DNA of 12,739 nucleotides from Methanomicrobia archaeon (GTDB taxonomy: Archaea; Methanobacteriota_B; Thermococci; Methanofastidiosales; B48-G16), in contig JAGLWR010000020.1 in the NCBI GenBank assembly GCA_023133315.1, forward strand, positions 1 to 12,739, in the 5' to 3' direction. Below, piece after piece: positions 5,517 to 12,739 of this stretch. The notes below the pieces were generated by a model. The model ran no database searches and was not told where the DNA came from. It saw only the letters and a program-made list of their open reading frames with translations. The translations under genes and the position numbers were made by a program. How positions within the stretch are numbered: the stretch's first letter is position 1; every line of letters starts with the position of its first letter.

Positions 5517-8500
5517 TCACGGCGTCTGGCATCCACAACCTTTTGTGTTTTGACTGGGCGAAAGAATTGCTATCATGAGCTCAATGAGCTCTCTCTGTGT
5601 CTCGCATCTCTTGAGTGCCAATCTGTAAGCCTTGATGTAATTTCCATTGAAATACGCTTCAAATGCATCGTCACAGCAGTACTCTGCATACTCAATAAGT
5701 TCCAGAACTTTTTCGTACCTCGGATCTGTTTCCAGTCCCCGCTTTTTGATTTCTTCCTGGAGCGTTTCTACGAGATTGTCCGGCATACAGCATTCGTCTA
5801 GTTCTTCAGAAAAATCCAGACCTATCTCCCGTGCTTTTTCGAAGAGGTCGTCAAGATCACATATTTGACATCGATACATGCCATTGTAAGCTAGTACTTT
5901 CCATATTGGGGGTATATTAATGGTAGGAACTGTCACTGATGCACTGTCCTCGTCCGAAACGGGGAATCCGTTAGGAGGAGTTCCTGTTGCCGTAGCATTA
6001 TTGATCGATGTTCTCTCTTTACCGTTGAATATGGCTTTAAATTCGAGGTCTACTGATTCTCCTATGTCTAAAGGTCCGACATTGTTCCATACGAGTGTGG
6101 TGGTGTCATCCGGATTAACGGTAACGCTATCAGGTACTGGATTTGCTTCGTCGGCATAAGTAAGGCCTACCGGGAGAATATCATCAACCACTACCGGATC
6201 TAACGGTACTTCTCCTGTGTTGGTTACTCTCAGTATAACATCTACTTTATTGCCCCAGTCGGTCACAGAAGGAATTATAGATTTCACGATGTGAATGGCC
6301 GGTGCTTTTACCCCCACGGGGGAGTCGTCTTCATCGGTGACATCGCCGATAACAGATGTGCCAATGACAATGGCTCTGTTTATGAAAGTTCCTACTCTGT
6401 CGGGATCTACGGTCGCCTCAAAGGTTACTACAATGGTATCGGTTGGATTCATGGCACCGATATTCAGCCATGTTAACGTCTGAGTCCCATCTGCATTATC
6501 AACAATGGAATCTGGCTCGTATGGGACGCCGTGTACAACGCTGGTTCCTGGCAAGTACGTTAAACCGTCAGGAAGAATATCGATTAACTGCACAGGATCC
6601 AACGGCATTGAACCTGTGTTGGTAATAGTCAGTTCGAAGTAAACTACTCCACCCGGTGATGGGACATTAATAGTAGTATTTAAAGTAAGCTTCAAAATAT
6701 CCGTACCAGGTGCTTCCACAGTCCACGGATCTGATATGGGTGGATAATGCCGCTCGTATATACTGTCACCGAGTAGACTCGAATAATCTGTGACAGTTGA
6801 CGTGTTGGTGAATATCCCTCCATCCGTGGGTATCACTGCATCATATTCCAAGATCAATGTTGTTCCTACGGGGATGATTGTATAATTCCAGGTGATTGTA
6901 TTTCCCACCACAGTAGTTGAGTCTGCCGATGGCGTTGATGTGATGGATGCAGGAATTAAAATCAATCCTGCAGGTACTACATCCTCGATAGGAACATCGT
7001 ACGCTGGACTTGTCAATGTATTCGGAACTGTGATGGTGTAGTGTATCGTGTCCCCAGGTAATCCTGCGGTGATAGAACCTTGTTTATCTATAGTCAAATT
7101 AGGTTCTATGATCTGAACGTCTCCATAGTCCTGAGGAATAGGATCGAAGGGATGTCCATTTTCACTGCCGATTGTCCGTGCCCAGTTGGTTAATATAACT
7201 CCATCGACGTTTGCTGGAATATCTTGCACTCTCGCTGTAACTGTAATGTCAACGGTATTGGGACCTGTAAAGTCACCCAAAGTCCAGGTAATAATCTGAC
7301 CAACGACTACGGGCGCTGGTTCTGGTAATGTGGGATGGGTATGAGTATATGTAGATGTTACATACTCCAATCCTGCGGGAAGGGTATCGATGATCTGGAC
7401 ATTTTGATAATTAGATGTTCCCCAATATGACGAAGAGATGTCAAATGTAACTTCTTCTCCTATGGTGGCTGTCTGTAAATCAGGTGATTTGAAGAGTCCC
7501 TCTATTGTATGTGTATATGCTTCATCAGAGCTCGTACTGTATACGCAGCCGGTAGAACAATACCCGCTGACTATAACAGTGTCTGTACCTAGAAATCCAG
7601 TGATATCGGCAGAAAGGGTGGCTATCCACGTTCCTCCTATGGGTAGTGGATTAGCTAAATTCCAGGTAACTGTATTCCCAACGACGACGGGAACTTCACC
7701 ACCTGAGCCGTTATTTGCGACAATGTTAATGAAGTTTAAACTTAAATTATCAACAACCTCTACATTTTCAGCCTGGTAATTCCCTGTATTGGTGACCGTA
7801 ATGGTCCAGGTGGTCGTTCCTCCTGGAGGTCTCGTCACGGTTTCAGGTGTTTTTTCCACGGTTAAAACAGCCATTAGAGGAGAGACATTCGCACTATTCG
7901 TTCTCGTATAGTGCTGGCCACAGACATTATCAAAATCAACATGCACCGTATTCGTGTCTGGGATTACCACACCACAGTTGATACCGTCGTCGATGATCCT
8001 AAAATGGAGGACAACTGTTTGCCCTTCCAACATGTTTCCAATGACCCATATAGGCTGTGTAAGATTTGCGGGTGGATCAGGTATGGGGGTGGGTCCAGAT
8101 ATCATGGAGTGATATTCAAATCCTGTGGGAATGAAGTCTGTTACGACTACGTTATAAGCCGTGGGTCCGTAATTGTAAATGGTTACTGTTATTTCGCCGT
8201 CGCAGGTAGTAATGAGTCCCAAAGTCTGGTTAATATTGAATTGGGCCGTAGTCCTCAAACGTGCGGTGTCGCAAATCTGTGGCATTCTGCAGGGATCATA
8301 CCCAGGAGTTGTGGGATCATCATCGCAACCGTACCATACACATGCAGTATTCGTTGTGGGAGGATCAGTGCATTCATTGGCGTCTACTGTGGCCTGCACA
8401 TAATAGGTGACACTCGCACTCACCAATAAACTGCCATGTACCCACGGATCTGCCTGTGTTCCAGATCCAGGAAGACCGGGACCTGTGGACAATGTCATAT

Positions 8501-11500
8501 TTGACGGCAGAACGTCCCAGAATTCTACATTTAAAGCGGTAATTGCACCAGTATTTGAGATTTGGATACGCCATTCTACCGTGTCACCTGGTTCAGCATT
8601 GACCGTTTCTACGTAGCTACCTCCTGCTGTTACATTCCTTCCATCTTTTACAATGGAAATATTCGGTTCTCTCACAGGAAGAGTTGATCTTGACTCCGGA
8701 CTGACCTTTGGCTCGCCGCACACGGTATCATAAGACGCTTTGGACACGATCGTTCTATTCCCTGACGGGAAATCGCATCCGGCAATGACATCAAAAGATA
8801 TGGATACCGTATCACCCGGCTGTCCTGCTGGAGCGAGCGAAGCCAATGCTGCAACCTCGGTACTCGTCCATACAACTGGATTGGCCGAAGGATCTTGCGG
8901 ATCTGCGGGAATGCCACTTAATGACATGTAATGAAGCCCGGGAGGTAACGTTACTTCTACTTCTACATTGTATATGGTGGTAATGCCTGCATTCTTCACC
9001 TGTACTGTGATATTTTCCTGTCCGCACAGATCGATATCTGCAGGAAGTGTATTAGTAGTCACCGCATTTGAGGGAGGAATCGCCACCGTTGAATGATCGG
9101 AAACGGGCGCCTGGCAGTCCGCACCCAGACAACCCCAGCTCGCAGAGACGTCGTTATCTAAATCATTACAGCCAATTATGTCTGCAGTTAATGTAATAAC
9201 TCGAGTTGCTCCTGCAGGGATATCCATGATCCAGGTGTCCCCATTAATGGGGATGCCATTGTGATCTTGATTCACGTTCGTTGTAACAATTACGGGAACT
9301 CCATGCAGGTCTGTCACAGAAGATGAGTTGTACTGTAAATCTGAACCCAGAACATCTTCTACCCACGCATTGTAGGCAGTTCCACTGCCGGAGTTGATAA
9401 CATAAATGGCCCATGTGACCTGGTTTTCTGTCGCGTATATGAGTTCAGGTGTCTTTTTAATTAATAACGATCCCTCCACAAGAATCGGGGATCCCCCTGC
9501 CGAAGCAGAGCACTCCATGTCTGGTGTGGCATCGTTCTGACAGTAACCGTCCCAGTAGACAGTAACAGACAGATCCGAGGGGGAACTGCATCTGTTCTGA
9601 AATGTTACATGGATCTGTGCTGAGTTATTTGCGACAAAAGCGTCACCATAATCAAACTCTATCCTGTCTGCAAATACAGTCGTGACTGGTACAGGTCCTG
9701 TATATCCAGTGATTGTTGCATTATAATTATCGGTAGGTAAGACTACCAAAACATCGTAGGCACCAACAACAGAGGCCCTGTTTAAATTTATGTCCACATT
9801 GTATGTACCGCAGGAATCGACGATAGCAGGAAGTCCGGCAACGCCTATGCTCATCTGTGCTTGATTTACAGTAACATAAACTGTCTCCTGTATCTCCTGA
9901 TCCGGTTGACAGACGCCTCCTGTTTTTCCCGTGTCCAGGATGGACCAGTCGTAAAAGGAATAGCTGGCCTCACATGCGGGAAGAGAGGAGTCTGTTGTTC
10001 TTAGTGTATATGTAATCACTAAAGTGGAATTCCTCACCGAAGGGAATGGATCGCAGCTTGAGTAGTCGCCGGTGCTGAAATCTAGAATAAGCCTAGGATC
10101 GAAGGTAGGAGTAATCACGATTTGGCATGTTCCGTTCACTATAACAAATAAATTTCCTACATATATCTGGTCATTGGGCATTTCCTCATAAAAGATGAAA
10201 TCTGTCCAGTTAACGCCATCCCACCAGACATCGTCATCGAAGATGTACGTATTGGTATAATAAAGATCGGTACATTTTTCGAAATTAGTTGTAGAACTAA
10301 CCGTTTTTTCTGAATCAAAGTATTCCTCACATTCCAAAGCGGTAGTTTGAGACGCACTGGCTGTAAGCGGACAGCCGCAGCAGTCTATCATGGTGGCGTT
10401 AACCGTGTTAGTAGCATAGGTGTAGCAGTAGGTCTCACACTGAGTGTAGGGTGGAGATTGTAGGGTAATTGTGGTATTCAATCCTACAGAGGGAACAACA
10501 ATCCAAGTGATGGTATTGCCCATTACTGTTCCTCCTCCAGCATCAGTAATGGTGAACCCATTGGGAATTGTGTCCACCACCGTGATATTGGAAGCCCCGG
10601 GACCGGGTGGGCAGGAAGTCGGTCCTGAGTATGACGCCGTAATGGTATACGTAATGGATTCTCCTAGATAAATCTCATAAGGAGCTCCCGTTTTGGAGAC
10701 TGATAAAGATGTTCCACCAGTTATAGAATAACTGCTCAACTGCCAAGGGGGAGAGAATAAGTTCCCGCAGTCATCAGTATACTCAGGTTTGAATAATAAC
10801 GTCCCAGAAGGAAGTGATTGACACCAGTTTGAATGAGTTAAAGTGAAGATCAGATTTACAGCAGGACCGGGAAGTATATCTCCCACCTCAAATCGTTTAT
10901 CAACATTATTGTAGGATTCTCCTACAGGTGAAGTAACATTGACTACAGATAAAGGATCGAAATCAACATACAAATAGAAATCATGAGCTGTTCCCGTCCC
11001 GGAATTGGTTATGGGAATGGTGAACTGGGTACCTGCAGAACAGTACGGTATCTGGAAACTCGGTAACGTATACGATATCTCAGGTTCTTCCAATATTAAC
11101 TGCACGCTCGCCTGTGTAGTCTCTGTTTCGCAGGGGGCACCGTTACAGCTCCATTCAACTTGTGCATCGTTTTCTAAGTTACTGCACGCATCGACTCGTG
11201 CATCTATGGTTATGGTTACCGTAGCTCCAGGATTTATCAATGCTAATGCAGGAATATGGGTCGAATTCCACGTGGTGATCTGACCGACATTATTTCCTGA
11301 CGGACTTGAGGAGATGCAGGTGAGACCAGCACCTAACGTGTCTTCTACGACCACATTCTGGATGGGACCGAAGCCAGTACTCGTCACAGTGAGTGTCCAT
11401 TGGACTGTATCACCAAGATGAGCAGGAATAACAGATGGAGTCTTTGTGATAGTGACGGCTCCAGGCTGTACAGAAACGTAAATTGATCCCTGGGAAGATC

Positions 11501-11876
11501 CATCGTCATGCGTGACATCCACAAGTATCTGGCCAGATACTGCGGTGCATGTGATGTATAAAGTAATAGTTCTACTCCATATTTCTAAAGGATCTAAATC
11601 GCCAATATTCCAGGTGATGGTCTGACCCACTACAGTTCCTCCTCCATTATCATCGATCCGGAACCCGGTCGGTATGGTAGCTTGAGCCACCACGTTAGTA
11701 GCAGTTTCAGTAGTAGAGGTATTTTGTATTGTAATGATATAGTTATGCGGCTCGCACATGTTCACGCTGGTATCACCACTTACACTCACAGATAACACAG
11801 GCTGTGAACTAACGTTATTCAGCAGTAAAACTCCAACAAAAAGCAACACAATGAACGCACACATTACTCTCTTCAT
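5517..11876 (-). CDS. Giant secreted DUF11 repeat protein with Cys-rich helical C-terminal domain
   Basis: This encodes 2,119 residues from the ATG at 11876, chosen because AGGAG (11890-11886) precedes it by 9 nt. An in-frame ATG at 11894 has no ribosome binding site and would add six residues. Residue numbers here count from 11894. A signal peptide spans 7-31. About 14 DUF11-type Ig-like domains of 115-140 residues follow, each with a strand like VTWTITVTNTG, then VEDTLPAGL, then VVGNTITWN and a closing strand. Starts are near 32, 146, 271, 395, 678, 808, 942, 1077, 1218, 1342, 1467, 1598, 1731 and 1865. A non-standard block lies at 522-677, and a helical domain with nine cysteines at 1992-2125. 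I count 27 N-glycosylation sequons. A long surface fibre, adhesin or sheath component is inferred. No C-terminal membrane helix or PGF-type sorting motif is visible. Confidence 0.92.
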   Translation of the reverse strand: MKRVMCAFIVLLFVGVLLLNNVSSQPVLSVSVSGDTSVNMCEPHNYIITIQNTSTTETATNVVAQATIPTGFRIDDNGGGTVVGQTITWNIGDLDPLEIWSRTITLYITCTAVSGQILVDVTHDDGSSQGSIYVSVQPGAVTITKTPSVIPAHLGDTVQWTLTVTSTGFGPIQNVVVEDTLGAGLTCISSSPSGNNVGQITTWNSTHIPALALINPGATVTITIDARVDACSNLENDAQVEWSCNGAPCETETTQASVQLILEEPEISYTLPSFQIPYCSAGTQFTIPITNSGTGTAHDFYLYVDFDPLSVVNVTSPVGESYNNVDKRFEVGDILPGPAVNLIFTLTHSNWCQSLPSGTLLFKPEYTDDCGNLFSPPWQLSSYSITGGTSLSVSKTGAPYEIYLGESITYTITASYSGPTSCPPGPGASNITVVDTIPNGFTITDAGGGTVMGNTITWIVVPSVGLNTTITLQSPPYTQCETYCYTYATNTVNATMIDCCGCPLTASASQTTALECEEYFDSEKTVSSTTNFEKCTDLYYTNTYIFDDDVWWDGVNWTDFIFYEEMPNDQIYVGNLFVIVNGTCQIVITPTFDPRLILDFSTGDYSSCDPFPSVRNSTLVITYTLRTTDSSLPACEASYSFYDWSILDTGKTGGVCQPDQEIQETVYVTVNQAQMSIGVAGLPAIVDSCGTYNVDINLNRASVVGAYDVLVVLPTDNYNATITGYTGPVPVTTVFADRIEFDYGDAFVANNSAQIHVTFQNRCSSPSDLSVTVYWDGYCQNDATPDMECSASAGGSPILVEGSLLIKKTPELIYATENQVTWAIYVINSGSGTAYNAWVEDVLGSDLQYNSSSVTDLHGVPVIVTTNVNQDHNGIPINGDTWIMDIPAGATRVITLTADIIGCNDLDNDVSASWGCLGADCQAPVSDHSTVAIPPSNAVTTNTLPADIDLCGQENITVQVKNAGITTIYNVEVEVTLPPGLHYMSLSGIPADPQDPSANPVVWTSTEVAALASLAPAGQPGDTVSISFDVIAGCDFPSGNRTIVSKASYDTVCGEPKVSPESRSTLPVREPNISIVKDGRNVTAGGSYVETVNAEPGDTVEWRIQISNTGAITALNVEFWDVLPSNMTLSTGPGLPGSGTQADPWVHGSLLVSASVTYYVQATVDANECTDPPTTNTACVWYGCDDDPTTPGYDPCRMPQICDTARLRTTAQFNINQTLGLITTCDGEITVTIYNYGPTAYNVVVTDFIPTGFEYHSMISGPTPIPDPPANLTQPIWVIGNMLEGQTVVLHFRIIDDGINCGVVIPDTNTVHVDFDNVCGQHYTRTNSANVSPLMAVLTVEKTPETVTRPPGGTTTWTITVTNTGNYQAENVEVVDNLSLNFINIVANNGSGGEVPVVVGNTVTWNLANPLPIGGTWIATLSADITGFLGTDTVIVSGYCSTGCVYSTSSDEAYTHTIEGLFKSPDLQTATIGEEVTFDISSSYWGTSNYQNVQIIDTLPAGLEYVTSTYTHTHPTLPEPAPVVVGQIITWTLGDFTGPNTVDITVTARVQDIPANVDGVILTNWARTIGSENGHPFDPIPQDYGDVQIIEPNLTIDKQGSITAGLPGDTIHYTITVPNTLTSPAYDVPIEDVVPAGLILIPASITSTPSADSTTVVGNTITWNYTIIPVGTTLILEYDAVIPTDGGIFTNTSTVTDYSSLLGDSIYERHYPPISDPWTVEAPGTDILKLTLNTTINVPSPGGVVYFELTITNTGSMPLDPVQLIDILPDGLTYLPGTSVVHGVPYEPDSIVDNADGTQTLTWLNIGAMNPTDTIVVTFEATVDPDRVGTFINRAIVIGTSVIGDVTDEDDSPVGVKAPAIHIVKSIIPSVTDWGNKVDVILRVTNTGEVPLDPVVVDDILPVGLTYADEANPVPDSVTVNPDDTTTLVWNNVGPLDIGESVDLEFKAIFNGKERTSINNATATGTPPNGFPVSDEDSASVTVPTINIPPIWKVLAYNGMYRCQICDLDDLFEKAREIGLDFSEELDECCMPDNLVETLQEEIKKRGLETDPRYEKVLELIEYAEYCCDDAFEAYFNGNYIKAYRLALKRCETQRELIELMIAILSPSQNTKGCGCQTP
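5520..5921 (-). other. C-terminal Cys-rich helical domain of the giant protein
   Basis: Residues 1992-2125 (numbered from 11894) break from the Thr/Val-rich beta pattern and become charged and helical. Nine cysteines occur: CQIC (2009/2012), two adjacent pairs ECCM (2035/2036) and YCCDD (2073/2074), Cys2097, and a terminal GCGC (2120/2122). Predicted helices separate them, including ETLQEEIKKRG, EKVLELIEYAEYCC and a helix pair joined by FNGNYIKAYRLALKRC. I recognise no family. Disulfide cross-linking, metal binding, or docking to another surface protein are all possible. Confidence 0.7.
5922..7496 (-). repeat. Four cysteine-free DUF11 domains (membrane-distal or stalk array)
   Basis: Residues 1467-1991 contain four consecutive Ig-like domains and not one cysteine. 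The last two are the most alike: both carry PLDPV..(D/I)DILP.GLTY and both end in a DEDS/DEDDSPV acidic turn, which suggests a recent duplication. The last ends in DEDSASVTVPT, the usual end of bacterial and archaeal DUF11 repeats. Confidence 0.7.
7497..11801 (-). repeat. Ten alternating cysteine-bearing DUF11 domains
   Basis: Residues 32-1466 hold ten Ig-like domains of two types. Type B (near 32, 271, 678, 942 and 1218) has a cysteine just before the second strand, as in LCGQENITVQVKN, and a second near the end of the sheet; all but the first add a third, as in YDTVCG. Type A (near 146, 395, 808, 1077 and 1342) usually begins with a K-T-P/G motif and carries a late cysteine hairpin, as in EWSCNGAPC, SWGCLGADC and SGYCSTGC. 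The pair positions suggest intradomain disulfides, expected for a protein folded outside the cell. Confidence 0.65.
9864..10331 (-). other. Atypical inserted segment in the giant protein
   Basis: Residues 522-677 lack the DUF11 signature strands. They contain an acidic, aromatic patch (DDDVWWDGVNWTDFIFYEE, 553-571), six cysteines and the segment ITPTFDPRLILDFSTGDYSS. It may be a very divergent Ig-like domain or a separate binding module placed where the alternating A/B order would otherwise continue. Confidence 0.5.
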
Positions 11877-11913
11877 ACTCTTTTTCTCCTTCATGTTAAA
11901 CTTAAAAGATTGG

Positions 11914-11926
11914 TAATATATAAAGC
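11914..11926 (-). promoter_or_regulatory. TATA box of the giant surface-protein gene
   Basis: GCTTTATATATTA on the minus strand (11926-11914). Initiation about 25 bp downstream falls close to 11895. That would leave the AGGAG site and the ATG at 11876 in an ordinary short leader and supports the shorter start over the ATG at 11894. Confidence 0.5.
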
Positions 11927-12063
11927 TAGCGATTCTTATGTATATATGCTATACTATCTTTGTACTTCTCTGTTAGCATGGAAAACTTTTTCTTGTCATG
12001 ATTGTAACTTACTATAACACGAAATTATTCAGAAAAGTTAAATGTTTATTTATTAATTCTTTA

Positions 12064-12112
12064 GTTAAAAAAAAAATTTTTAACTGTGAAAGAGTTAAAA
12101 AAAATTTTTAAA
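12064..12112. repeat. Two A-tract palindromes spaced exactly 30 bp apart
   Basis: GTT, ten A, five T and AAC (12064-12084) is followed by GTT, eight A, five T and AA (12094-12111). The two GTTs are 30 bp apart, close to three helical turns. Such phased A/T tracts bend DNA, and the near-palindromic GTTAA...TTAAC ends could also be protein-binding sites between the two divergent genes. Confidence 0.5.
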
Positions 12113-12215
12113 GTATAGAATACTAAATATCAATAGATATTAAAATATAAATAATAAATTTATTGGAATATGAACATTACGTGTAAAGTTATAATAGGGC
12201 ACATGGGGAAGACAA

Positions 12216-12739
12216 ATGATTAATAGAAAGAAAAAAGAAATAGAAGAGAACATCAAGAAAAAAATAGAAAAATTAAGGGAATCGGAAGAAAAGCTATCTG
12301 CAATATACGATTTATCAAAAGAGATGACTCTGAGCTTGAGTTTGGATCAGATCTCAAAAATTGTATTAGATGCAGTAGAAAAAGTTCTTAATTTTGATAT
12401 CTGTGGTCTTCTTCTGATTGATAAAGAAAAAAATGAGCTTCATGTTAAAGAATTTTACGGTTATGACGAGAAAATTAAAGATTTTAGAATGGCATTAGAT
12501 AGCCCTATTGGAATCACAGCTTATGTCGCAAGAAATGGAGAACCGTATTATTGTTCCGATGCGAAAAAAGACAAAATATATTTAGATTACGGCTCAGACG
12601 TCATGTCTGAAATTTGTGTGCCTCTAAAAATCGGTAAAAAAGTACTGGGTGTTATAGACGCTGAAAGCGAAGAACTTGATGCTTTTTCAGAACTAGATCA
12701 GAGATTGCTTGAAACACTGGCATCTCAAGCAGCTATTGC
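12216..12739 (+). CDS. Coiled-coil plus GAF domain sensory protein, partial
   Basis: The first 174 codons are present; the rest lies beyond the right edge. The ATG at 12216 follows a weak GGGGAAG. Residues 1-35 are highly charged, Lys/Glu-rich and heptad-like (KKKIEKLRESEEKLSAIYDL), which indicates a coiled coil. A GAF domain fills the rest: LSLDQISKIVLDAVEKVLNF, CGLLLIDKEKNELHV, SPIGITAYVARNGEPYYCSD, CVPLKIGKKVLGVIDAESEE, then the closing helix LDQRLLETLASQAA. GAF domains bind small molecules or sense redox state and are usually joined to histidine kinase, cyclase or phosphatase outputs. The output domain is off the window, so the type is unknown; a cytoplasmic sensor histidine kinase is the most common arrangement. 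There is no membrane segment in the visible part. Confidence 0.85.
   Translation, partial: MINRKKKEIEENIKKKIEKLRESEEKLSAIYDLSKEMTLSLSLDQISKIVLDAVEKVLNFDICGLLLIDKEKNELHVKEFYGYDEKIKDFRMALDSPIGITAYVARNGEPYYCSDAKKDKIYLDYGSDVMSEICVPLKIGKKVLGVIDAESEELDAFSELDQRLLETLASQAAI

Larger units (their letters stand above)
11895..12215. other. AT-rich divergent intergenic region
   Basis: This stretch of 321 bases separates the divergently transcribed giant-protein and GAF genes. It is strongly AT-rich and holds the giant gene's TATA box, two A-tract palindromes (12064-12112), and several TATA-like stretches on the plus strand, such as AAAATATAAATAAT near 12143-12155. The last could serve the GAF gene with a leader of about 40 nt. 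I see no convincing gene in it. Confidence 0.6.

Noticed and set aside
7911..8429. 172-codon plus-strand frame antisense to the giant protein
   Set aside because: The opposite strand has clear repeat-domain coding sequence there. The frame is composition-driven and has no ribosome binding site or recognisable domain.
11877..11894. ATG at 11894 as start of the giant protein
   Set aside because: It has no ribosome binding site and lies near the predicted transcription start, while AGGAG inside this stretch is well placed for the ATG at 11876. Leaderless use cannot be excluded.
11998..12114. 37-codon plus-strand frame in the divergent intergenic region
   Set aside because: It has no ribosome binding site, consists largely of Lys/Asn/Phe from A/T tracts, and runs through the palindromic repeats.

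Overview
The window is archaeal. It encodes an HMf-type histone, an archaeal threonyl-tRNA synthetase with the archaeal N-terminal editing domain, and a type II methionine aminopeptidase. Several genes have BRE/TATA promoters (CGAAAA followed by TTTAAATA-like boxes) and GGTGATC or GGAGG ribosome binding sites. The gene set (histone, GAF sensor, giant secreted DUF11 protein) suits a euryarchaeon. The methanogen, methanotroph or alkanotroph lineages are possible, but the sequence alone does not fix the lineage.

Layout, left to right. (1) Positions 1-1171, minus strand: the start of an exported peptide-type ABC substrate-binding protein, cut by the window edge. Its domain order looks circularly permuted. 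Its promoter region (about 1200-1410) carries roughly helically phased TACTA motifs and an operator-like inverted repeat. (2) 1424-1615, minus: a 63-residue protein with two membrane helices. (3) 1821-2249, plus: a small exported, probably lipid-anchored NTF2-like protein. (4) 2361-2564, minus: the histone, with its own promoter and an oligo-T terminator. (5) 2696-5423, minus: thrS followed 1 nt later by map, a translation-linked pair. (6) 5517-11876, minus: a secreted protein of about 2,119 residues made of about 14 DUF11-type Ig-like domains, one unusual inserted segment and a cysteine-rich helical C-terminal domain. (7) 11895-12215: a very AT-rich divergent intergenic region with two A-tract palindromes 30 bp apart. 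(8) 12216-12739, plus: the beginning of a coiled-coil plus GAF sensory protein, cut by the right edge.

Housekeeping genes (histone, thrS, map) sit between two surface or transport loci. The most unusual content is the permuted order of the substrate-binding protein and the architecture of the giant protein. In that protein, two cysteine-bearing Ig domain types alternate for ten domains, then four cysteine-free domains follow, then a 134-residue helical cap with nine cysteines and no visible membrane anchor or sorting signal. No rRNA, tRNA, CRISPR array or insertion sequence was recognised.
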